Assembly (NCBI GenBank): GCA_036703315.1 | Contig: DATNPH010000146.1 | Span: forward strand, 1-64,000 | DNA: 64,000 nt | Reading direction: 5' to 3' | Source of the DNA: DATNPH01 sp036703315 | GTDB lineage: Bacteria > Cyanobacteriota > Cyanobacteriia > Cyanobacteriales > Coleofasciculaceae | Shown here: piece after piece, positions 1 to 7,313 of the stretch | How positions within the stretch are numbered: position 1 is the stretch's first letter | How the letters are laid out: each line of letters begins with the position of its first letter | The notes under the pieces: model-generated | What the model saw: only the letters and a program-made list of their open reading frames with translations | The model's database searches: none | Told to the model about the DNA's origin: nothing | Translations under genes and position numbers: made by a program

Positions 1-638
1 GCATGATCCCCGATACATTTAATAGTTACAAGCCAGTATTTTTAACAAGTTACGGGGATGGCAATGTAGATAAAGCAAAAGAAATCTTAACCAAGGCAGG
101 TTATACCAAAGACAACCCCTTAAAATTACAGATTACTTACCCAGCGTATTCGTTAATTCGGGAACAAATGGCTAGTACTTTGAGAGAATACGGAACGCAG
201 AAACTCGAAGGATTAATCCAAATTCAACCGCAGCCAGAGGAATCAGCCACCTTCTTTGCTAATCAGTCAAAAGGGGTTTATCAAGCAATTTTACAAGACT
301 GGTATCCTGACTTTGGCGATGCAGACAACTACATTCAGCCATTCTTAAGTTGTACCAAAGGCAGTGCAGAAAAAGGTTGTGACCAAGGCGCAAGCCAAAG
401 TTTGGGATCGTTTTATTATAGCGATCGCATGAACAAACTAATTTCCCAACAACGTCAAGAACAAAACCCCTCTGCCCGTGAGAAAATCTTTGTTCAAATT
501 CAAGAACTCATAGCTCAAGATATCCCCGCCGTTCCCGTAGTGCAGAATAAAGACTACGCCTTTGCTCAAAAAGGTATACAAAACTTGCAAATCGATCCCA
601 TCCTCAAACTTCCTTTGTGGCAAGTTAAGAAAGGATGA
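1..638 (+). CDS. ABC transporter substrate-binding protein, peptide/nickel type (C-terminal part)
   Basis: The reading frame is open to the left edge, so only about the last 211 residues are present. The segment resembles the C-terminal lobe of SBP_bac_5 (DppA/OppA-like) periplasmic binding proteins: a helical stretch beginning VDKAKEILTKAGY, a DWYPDFGDADNYIQPFL region typical of the ligand-binding lobe, and a terminal IPAVPVVQNKDYAFAQKGIQ segment. Such proteins deliver peptides or related solutes to an ABC permease. The stop codon lies inside the first unit of a 12-copy heptamer repeat. The gene start and any permease genes lie outside the window, so the substrate cannot be inferred. Confidence 0.85.
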   Translation, partial: MIPDTFNSYKPVFLTSYGDGNVDKAKEILTKAGYTKDNPLKLQITYPAYSLIREQMASTLREYGTQKLEGLIQIQPQPEESATFFANQSKGVYQAILQDWYPDFGDADNYIQPFLSCTKGSAEKGCDQGASQSLGSFYYSDRMNKLISQQRQEQNPSAREKIFVQIQELIAQDIPAVPVVQNKDYAFAQKGIQNLQIDPILKLPLWQVKKG

Positions 639-716
639 AGGATGAAGGGTGAAGGGTGAAGGGTGAAGGGTGGAGGGTGAAGGGTGAAGGATGAAGGGTG
701 AAGGATGAAGGATGAA
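633..716. repeat. Heptanucleotide tandem repeat, 12 units
   Basis: Twelve consecutive 7-bp units of the form GGRTGAA (GGATGAA or GGGTGAA, one GGGTGGA) start three bases before the stop codon of the binding-protein gene. This matches the short tandemly repeated repetitive (STRR) heptamers known from cyanobacteria. Similar heptamers occur in this window at 57399-57426 and 38390-38410. Confidence 0.9.
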
Positions 717-725
717 AGATAAAAA

Positions 726-816
726 TCTTCCTAGTGCAGTTTCAGGAAAGATGTTGCGAGATGCAGCACCCGCTGAAGGGTTGCACAATATGTCTGCTGA
801 ACTTGCACTAGGAAGA
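726..816. repeat. Inverted repeat, 13-bp perfect arms
   Basis: TCTTCCTAGTGCA at 726-738 is repeated in inverse at 804-816. The match extends inward for about seven further bases with minor differences. The 65-base interior has no ORF. It could be a terminator-like structure between convergent genes or a small MITE; no target duplication is evident. Confidence 0.6.
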
Positions 817-913
817 CGTGTGAGAAGGATACTTTCATCCTTTATCCCTTAAACTTCACAGGTAGGAAAATTCCTTCCAACTTTCAGATGAACAGAAGGA
901 TTTTTTTCATTCT

Positions 914-2431
914 TCACACTTGAGACTTGCTGAGTTCTTGAGTCAATGGGATCTCTACAATCATTTCTGTCCCTTTCCCTGGAGCAGAAACGCAATTGAG
1001 TTGACCCTTATGATTTTCCACCACAATCTGGTAGCTAATCGATAACCCCAAACCTGTACCACTCCCTACAGGTTTCGTGGTAAAAAATGGGTCAAATATC
1101 TTCTGTCGCACAGCTTCACTCATTCCAGGACCATTATCAGCAATTCGAATGACTACTAAGTCAGTTGCCTGTTGTCCGTTGTCCGTTGTTTTTTGTTCAG
1201 AGCTACTGACGAGTGATCGACGCTGGATGCCCCAATTCATTTGGGGCATAGGAGGCGCACTCGAAGACGAGTGACCACTGACCACTGAAGTAGTAATGGT
1301 AATCACCCCTGGCACTGGTTGACTTTCCAGGGCGTCAATAGCATTACTAAGCAGATTCATAAACACCTGATTTAACTGACTGGCATAGCAGGTGACTGGT
1401 GGCAGTTGACCATAGTTTTTAATAACTTCAATTTCTGGGCGAAGGATGCTGTCGTGCCCGGCTTGTGCACGATCGCTAATGCTTTTGGCTCTGAGTCGAT
1501 GCTGCAAAAGTAACAGAGTGCTATCGATACCTTCATGAAGATCTACAGGTTTTTCGTCCGATTTGTTCAGCCTAGAGAAACTGTTTAGCGATCCCACAAT
1601 CCCCTGGATGCGCTCAGCCCCCACCTGCATTGAATCCATCAGTTTTTGCCAATCCTCTGCTAGAAAAGTCAAGTCGAGTTCAGAAACTAGCTGCTCAATT
1701 TCTGGTAGGGGATGCGGGTAAGCCTGCTGATAGATTTCAACGACGTGAATCAGATCTTGAAAGTATGACCTAGCCAGAGAAATATTGCCGTAGATAAAGC
1801 TTGTGGGATTGTTAATTTCGTGGGCAACTCCGGCGACCATTTGCCCTAGACTCGACATTTTTTCGGATTGAATCAGTTGGGCTTGGGTGTGCTGCAATTG
1901 GCTTAAGGTGAGTTCTAGCTCTTTTGCCTTTTCTCGTTCTCGGGCTTCCGAGAGTCGCAGAGCATCTTCGATTCGTTGGCGATCGCGTATTTCCTGTTGC
2001 AAGTGTGCATTTTGCTCACTGAGTTGTTTTTGCAGCGAACGGAGGGTCAATTGGTTCCTGACACGAGCTAACACCTCTTCACCTTGAAAGGGCTTGCTGA
2101 TGTAGTCTACACCACCAACCTCAAAGGCTTTGACCTTATCCCACACATCATCAAGAGCACTGATAAAAATTATGGGAATCTCCGATGTTTGCGGGTCAGC
2201 TTTGAGCTTTTCACAGACCTCATAGCCATTCATCTGGGGCATATTGATGTCGAGTAAAATCAGATCGGGCGGAGCCACTGACACCACCCTAAGCGCTAGC
2301 TGTCCGCTAATAACTTTCCGCACTTTATACCCCTGCTCACTGAGCATGGTGGAGAGAAGGCGCAAATTGTCTGGTGTATCGTCAACAACGAGTAGGTCTG
2401 CCAAAAGTACTGGTGCCTGGTTGCTATTCAT
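914..2431 (-). CDS. Hybrid response regulator-histidine kinase (REC-HisKA-HATPase)
   Basis: 505 residues, last gene of the five-gene kinase operon. An N-terminal receiver (about residues 10-130, phospho-acceptor D61 in LILLDINMP) is followed by a coiled-coil linker, a HisKA domain with H204 in VAGVAHEINNP, and a HATPase_c domain with an N-box (NQVFMNLLSNAIDAL), G1 (IADNGPGM) and G2 (GSGTGLGLSI). The receiver-first order is typical of cyanobacterial kinases that take phosphate from an upstream kinase. Its ATG overlaps the stop of the upstream 1625-residue gene by four bases (ATGA), so translation is probably coupled. A non-conserved Ser/Gln-rich stretch just before the G1 box is encoded by repeat-like DNA at 1162-1290. 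No transmembrane segment is visible. Confidence 0.93.
   Translation of the reverse strand: MNSNQAPVLLADLLVVDDTPDNLRLLSTMLSEQGYKVRKVISGQLALRVVSVAPPDLILLDINMPQMNGYEVCEKLKADPQTSEIPIIFISALDDVWDKVKAFEVGGVDYISKPFQGEEVLARVRNQLTLRSLQKQLSEQNAHLQQEIRDRQRIEDALRLSEAREREKAKELELTLSQLQHTQAQLIQSEKMSSLGQMVAGVAHEINNPTSFIYGNISLARSYFQDLIHVVEIYQQAYPHPLPEIEQLVSELDLTFLAEDWQKLMDSMQVGAERIQGIVGSLNSFSRLNKSDEKPVDLHEGIDSTLLLLQHRLRAKSISDRAQAGHDSILRPEIEVIKNYGQLPPVTCYASQLNQVFMNLLSNAIDALESQPVPGVITITTSVVSGHSSSSAPPMPQMNWGIQRRSLVSSSEQKTTDNGQQATDLVVIRIADNGPGMSEAVRQKIFDPFFTTKPVGSGTGLGLSISYQIVVENHKGQLNCVSAPGKGTEMIVEIPLTQELSKSQV
1162..1290. repeat. Repeat-like insertion inside a kinase ATPase domain
   Basis: The segment holds repeats of TGTCCGT and GACCACT, plus a perfect hairpin with arms ATGCCCCAA and TTGGGGCAT (1227-1249). 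It is read in frame and lengthens the loop before the G1 box of the 505-residue kinase. This style of sequence is otherwise seen between genes in this window. Confidence 0.65.
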
Positions 2432-5400
2432 GACCCTGCTGGTTCAGTTAAATCAATCAGTTGCTCAAGACGAAAGTTATTGAGCAACTCTCTCAAGGCT
2501 TGACGCAAAGAGTCATATTCTAAGGGAATTTGCTCAATTAGTCGGGTGATCAGCTCGTCATCAGCGAACAAAGCAGCTCGATGGAGCTGGTTTACCCAAG
2601 ATGCAGGCATTACACTTAGTGCCTCTGGTGTCACAGACAGGATGGGAGCAGGTGCCTGGGGTGAAGTAGGGGCTTGCTGATCGTCATAAAGATAGTGCAC
2701 TCCCAAGTAATGAGCCATCTTTTCGAGCAGTACCTCTCGCTTGAAAGGTTTAGGTAAAAAATCGTCACACCCTGCTCTTAAAATAGCTTCTCGTTGTTCT
2801 TCAAAGGCATCAGCCGTCAGAGCAATGATTATGGTTTCTCGACCTTTTGGAGTTTGCTTAATCTGTTGAGTTGCCTGATACCCATCCATAACAGGCATGA
2901 TCATATCCATCCAGATCAGATGTGGTGACCAATTCTCCCATACGGCGATCGCCTCTTGACCGTTAGTTGCTGTGCGTACCTCAAACCCCAAAGGTTCAAG
3001 GATCTTAACTAGCAGCTTGCGGTTCACGGCTGCATCCTCAACAATCAGGATGCGATAGGCAGGCTGGTTAGGCTCTAAGCCAACTACCCGCCGTTTGCTG
3101 GATATCGGCTTGTCATCAGCCGACCTTACTAAGCTGACTTGGATATTAAATGTAAACATTGCGCCTTGATTCAACGCACTGCTAACCACGATTTCACCCC
3201 CCAAAAGCCGCACAAATTGTTGGCTAATCGGTAGACCTAAGCCAGTTCCTTCCATTGACTGACGACCTGTGTGGGTCTGTACGAAGGGTTCAAACAAAGT
3301 GTCTATTTCGTCGGGGGCGATGCCAGGACCCGTGTCTTTGACTTCAAAGGTGATAGCTAATTGTTCATTGCTAATTGCTAATTGTTTCGTGTTAATTGAG
3401 TTCTCTGTGCCATTAGCTATTAGCAATTGACTCGTAGTCGTTCTTACGCCCAGCATAACGCTACCCGTTTGAGTAAATTTGATGGCGTTCCCCAGGAGAT
3501 TTATCAGAACTTGACGTAATTTACTTTCGTCGGTTTGGATATATTGAGGTAGGTCTGAACCTCGTTCAACTATCAGTTGCAAGCCTTTGGAAGTCGCTTT
3601 GAGCCGTAGCATTTCTTCTAGAGAGTCGAGCAGGCGATACAGATCAAAGCGATTTTCATTCACAGTTACTTGACCGGCTTCAATTTTAGCCATTGACAAA
3701 ATGTCATTAATCAGATCCAGTAAGTGTTCTCCACTGCGATTGATGATTTCGAGATGTTCGCGCTGCTCTATTGTCAGAAAATCGTTACGAGCCATCACTT
3801 GACCAAAGCCAAGGATGGCGTTGAGGGGAGTACGTAGCTCATGGCTCATCTTTGACAGGAATTGGCTTTTAGCACGGTTAGCGGCTTCTGCGTCCAGTTT
3901 GGCTTTCTCTAGAGCCTGATTTTGGGTGGCTAGTTCAGTGCGCTGTTGTTTCTCCTGTTCTAAGAGATTAGCTTGAGCGATCGCGATTCCCAGTTGTGCC
4001 GCTACCGATTCTAAGAGTTCGATTTCCCAATCCGTCCACTGGCGGAAGCGATCGTACTGATGAAGACCAATTGCTCCATTAGGTTTTCCCTGATAGGACG
4101 TGCGGACTGCTAGCATTGACTTCAAACCCAACTGCTGACACAGGGGTAAAGCCGCTTCTAGGAGAGGGTCAGCGTAGATATCATCGGAGGCGATCACTGA
4201 GTCTTGTGCTAACATCAGCTGGACATGGGGATTGTCAATGATCGGAATTTCTAAATTCACAACCGATTCTAGCCCTGGTTGTTTGTACTCTGCGACAACG
4301 GGAATTCGGCGGATTGGATGGTCAATATAGGTGTGAATCAGGCAGCGATCAATGCTAAACGCTTCACCAATTTGGATGGCTGCCGTTTGAAAAACTTGCT
4401 CTGAGTTCAAGCTAGAGCGAATCTCTTGAGTAATTCTCTCTAGCAGCAACACTCGCTGGATTTGCCGTTCTAGGGCAGCTTTAGCGGCTGTGATTTCTAG
4501 CTCCGCCTGCTTGCGATCGCTAATGTCAGCGGCTGCACCCAGAATTTGCTTAGGCATTCCATCAGCTGTTCTAGTAAATAATGTTTCCCGACTAATCAAC
4601 CAACGCCATTCACCGTTTTTATGCCTCATCCGGTACTCAAATTCAAAAATTTCGCCCTCTTGGGCTGTCTCAAATTTCTTGAAATGTTCAGAGGCTGCTG
4701 CGAAATCATCAGGATGCATTAAGGTTGGCAAAACAGTCGTTCCCATCTGCTGCACTTCTTCTGCTCTGTAGCCAAGAATTGTCAACATTTGGCGGTTACT
4801 ATAGACATTTTGCTGTTCTATCAGGTCATAAACATATAAGATATTGGGATTTGCCTCAGCGATCGCTTGCAGCCAACGTTGGGTTTCTCGCCATGCCGCT
4901 TCTATGTGCTTACGTTGTGTGATGTCCAGCCAAGAGCCAACAATGTCAAGAGGGTTTCCCTGCTCGTCACGCAGTAACTTGAGAGCATCATAAACCCAGC
5001 GATAAGTGCCGTCTTTGTGTAAAAAGCGGTATTCGTAATCGTGATGCCCTTTTTCAAATAGCTGTGGAATTTCTCCAAAGATGCGCTTAGCATCCTCCGG
5101 GTGGATATGGTTTGCCCAGAAATTCTCATCCTCTATAAATTCCCGTGATTCGTAGCCAAAAGCTACAGTGATATTCTCACTGACAAAGGTGGCACCGTAA
5201 GGCTCGATAGTTTGGCAGGTGTAAATAATTGATGGACTAGAGTAAAGTAAATATTCTAGGCGTTTTTGAGCAGAGATCAAAGCTTCCTGGGTACGCTTGT
5301 ACTCAGTGATGTCACGTCCCTCTGAAATCAGTAAGACAACTTTGCTCGTTTCATCAAGTACGGGTTTGATGGAGAAATCAAGGGTGATTAAACTATCTCC

Positions 5401-7305
5401 AACTCCTCTGACATCAACCTCGTAACGAACAAACTCACCGGAAGCTGCCCTTTTGATCGCCTCTCTTAATTGCTCCTGTTTAGGTGAGGGAGCAGGGGAG
5501 GCAGAGGGAGCAGAGGGAGCGTTTTCTATAGAGTTGATGGTAGAATCTTCTCCTCCTACCTCCCTAGCACAGGGGTGCGCCCCCTGCTCCTCTACTCTCA
5601 AAGTTCTCTCTCTCCACCAACCCGTTTCCCAAAATGGCACTCCAGCAACATCAGTGGGCTTAACTCCACCAAAGTCGAATGCTGTCTGGTTGACTTCTAT
5701 AACAGTACCTTTGGGGGTGAGCAGCCCTGTAAACTGAAAGCTATCGTTAAAGGTTGCCCGAAATCGTCTTTCGCTATCACGCAGGGCAAATTCCCGCAGC
5801 TTGCGATCGTTGATATCCTCAGTAATGGCAACAGTAAACTGAAATTCTCCCTCCGGATTGCGGATAGCAGAAACGGTTAAACGTCCCCAGAATATTTGAC
5901 CATCCTTGCGAATATATCGCTTTTCGAGTTGGAAGGAATCTCGCACACCATCAATCACTTCTTGAGTAAGTGCGATGTCAGCACCTAGATCATCGGGGTG
6001 GGTAATTTCAGCAATATTCAGGCAACGCAATTCGGCTTCGGTGTAACCTAAGAAGGTTTCATACGTGGGGTTGGCGGCTATCAATGTGCCATCAGCCTTA
6101 GTCATGCCAATGGCTATAGCGGCATTCTCGAAAATTCCCCGAAATCGTGCCTCACTCTCCTTGAGTGCCAACTCGGCTTGTTTACGATCACTCACATCAC
6201 GTATGATACGGATCACTTCATCCGCACCGCTTTTGACACACCGTGATTCATAGGTAAGAACCCCATCAGGCATTGGTAATTCATACTCATAAGTTTTCAG
6301 TTCTCCAGTTTCTATAGCCGCTTGCAGATGCTCAAAAAGTCCCTGTTGCACCGCTTTGGGTAATACTGGAAGATCTCGTATGTTTCTACCGACTACATCA
6401 GCGGGTACGATTGAGTAGCCCTGTTTTTCCCAGATATCCAAATAAGTTCCATCCACTCGCTGGCGCAACATGACATCGGGAATCGCATCCAGCAAGGCGC
6501 GATTGCGCTGTTCCATCTGCTTGCGTTCTGTAATATCGCGAAATGTCACCGCGAAGCCATCATCTAACTTGACGGCAACAACTTGAAGCCATGCCTGAAC
6601 ATTTTCATGAGCATAATAAACTTCAGTCTCTAGTGGTTCTCCTGTCTCAACCACACGGGTATACTTCTCAAACAAATCGGTTTCACGATTTCCGGGCATC
6701 TCTACCAGCAATTGCTTCCCGACTAGCTCATTTGCTACCCGCCCCACTATTTTTTCCGCTGCCGGATTTTGCAGAAGCCACTTGAAATCGATGATTTGTC
6801 CCTGATTATTTCGGATTGAAGCAAAAGCTGCCACCCCATCTAGAGAGCTATTCAAAACACTAGCTAGGAGTGATTGGGATTGTTGCAGTTGTCGATTTTG
6901 TTCTTCAAGTTGCGTTTGTAGCCTTCTTATCGTAAGTTGATTCTCAATTCGAGCTAAAACCTCTTCCTGCTGAAACGGTTTAGTAATATAATCAACTGCT
7001 CCGAATTTTAATCCTTTAATTTTATCCATCGGCTCAGATAGAGCCGTCATAAAAATCACTGGAATATTTTTTGTTTCTGCTGAATCTTTCAATTGCCGAC
7101 AAGTCTCAAACCCATCTATCCCGGGCATCATTACATCCAATAAGATAAGGTCGGGCGATACATGTTGCAGCTTTTCTATGGCACTTTCCCCTGTCTTTGC
7201 CACTAAGACTTTATAACCAGAGCCTTGCAAAAAGCTAAACAGTATCTTTAGATTGGTCGGTTGGTCGTCAACAATCAAAATGATGTTGGGGTTAGGAGTT
7301 AACAT
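2428..7305 (-). CDS. Giant hybrid histidine kinase (REC-6xPAS-GAF-HisKA-HATPase-REC)
   Basis: 1625 residues. In order: receiver (about 8-123, D57 in LILLDVMMP), coiled coil, six PAS domains (about 145-930, several ending with the PAC-type DITERK/DISDRK signature), a GAF domain (about 945-1100), HisKA with H1155 in MSHELRTPLNA, HATPase_c with DTGPGI and GTGLGL, a second receiver (D1467 in LIWMDMIMP) and a helical C-terminal tail of about 65 residues. It should sense small ligands or redox state in the cytosol and pass phosphate internally. The fourth PAS carries an Ala/Ser/Pro-rich insertion (about 571-608), and the ATPase domain carries another (about 1290-1316). The gene starts 8 bp after the stop of the 825-residue kinase and overlaps the next gene by 4 bp. 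Confidence 0.93.
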   Translation of the reverse strand: MLTPNPNIILIVDDQPTNLKILFSFLQGSGYKVLVAKTGESAIEKLQHVSPDLILLDVMMPGIDGFETCRQLKDSAETKNIPVIFMTALSEPMDKIKGLKFGAVDYITKPFQQEEVLARIENQLTIRRLQTQLEEQNRQLQQSQSLLASVLNSSLDGVAAFASIRNNQGQIIDFKWLLQNPAAEKIVGRVANELVGKQLLVEMPGNRETDLFEKYTRVVETGEPLETEVYYAHENVQAWLQVVAVKLDDGFAVTFRDITERKQMEQRNRALLDAIPDVMLRQRVDGTYLDIWEKQGYSIVPADVVGRNIRDLPVLPKAVQQGLFEHLQAAIETGELKTYEYELPMPDGVLTYESRCVKSGADEVIRIIRDVSDRKQAELALKESEARFRGIFENAAIAIGMTKADGTLIAANPTYETFLGYTEAELRCLNIAEITHPDDLGADIALTQEVIDGVRDSFQLEKRYIRKDGQIFWGRLTVSAIRNPEGEFQFTVAITEDINDRKLREFALRDSERRFRATFNDSFQFTGLLTPKGTVIEVNQTAFDFGGVKPTDVAGVPFWETGWWRERTLRVEEQGAHPCAREVGGEDSTINSIENAPSAPSASPAPSPKQEQLREAIKRAASGEFVRYEVDVRGVGDSLITLDFSIKPVLDETSKVVLLISEGRDITEYKRTQEALISAQKRLEYLLYSSPSIIYTCQTIEPYGATFVSENITVAFGYESREFIEDENFWANHIHPEDAKRIFGEIPQLFEKGHHDYEYRFLHKDGTYRWVYDALKLLRDEQGNPLDIVGSWLDITQRKHIEAAWRETQRWLQAIAEANPNILYVYDLIEQQNVYSNRQMLTILGYRAEEVQQMGTTVLPTLMHPDDFAAASEHFKKFETAQEGEIFEFEYRMRHKNGEWRWLISRETLFTRTADGMPKQILGAAADISDRKQAELEITAAKAALERQIQRVLLLERITQEIRSSLNSEQVFQTAAIQIGEAFSIDRCLIHTYIDHPIRRIPVVAEYKQPGLESVVNLEIPIIDNPHVQLMLAQDSVIASDDIYADPLLEAALPLCQQLGLKSMLAVRTSYQGKPNGAIGLHQYDRFRQWTDWEIELLESVAAQLGIAIAQANLLEQEKQQRTELATQNQALEKAKLDAEAANRAKSQFLSKMSHELRTPLNAILGFGQVMARNDFLTIEQREHLEIINRSGEHLLDLINDILSMAKIEAGQVTVNENRFDLYRLLDSLEEMLRLKATSKGLQLIVERGSDLPQYIQTDESKLRQVLINLLGNAIKFTQTGSVMLGVRTTTSQLLIANGTENSINTKQLAISNEQLAITFEVKDTGPGIAPDEIDTLFEPFVQTHTGRQSMEGTGLGLPISQQFVRLLGGEIVVSSALNQGAMFTFNIQVSLVRSADDKPISSKRRVVGLEPNQPAYRILIVEDAAVNRKLLVKILEPLGFEVRTATNGQEAIAVWENWSPHLIWMDMIMPVMDGYQATQQIKQTPKGRETIIIALTADAFEEQREAILRAGCDDFLPKPFKREVLLEKMAHYLGVHYLYDDQQAPTSPQAPAPILSVTPEALSVMPASWVNQLHRAALFADDELITRLIEQIPLEYDSLRQALRELLNNFRLEQLIDLTEPAGS
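3356..3436. repeat. Repeat-like insertion in the ATPase domain of the 1625-residue kinase
   Basis: The DNA contains several copies of TTGCTAA-type heptamers. It is translated as an Asn/Gln/Ile-rich segment between the last strand before the G1 box and the conserved FEVKDTGPGI. The position corresponds to the insertions in neighbouring kinases. Confidence 0.6.
5470..5600. repeat. Low-complexity insertion inside the fourth PAS domain
   Basis: A purine-rich run with repeated GGGAGCAG/GAGGGAGC units is followed by a pyrimidine-rich run containing CCCCCTGCTCC, so the ends can pair. It is read in frame as an Ala/Ser/Pro-rich stretch between PFWETGWW and KQEQLREAI, which are normally close together in this PAS family. 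Confidence 0.6.
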
Positions 7306-7313
7306 TTTTATTA

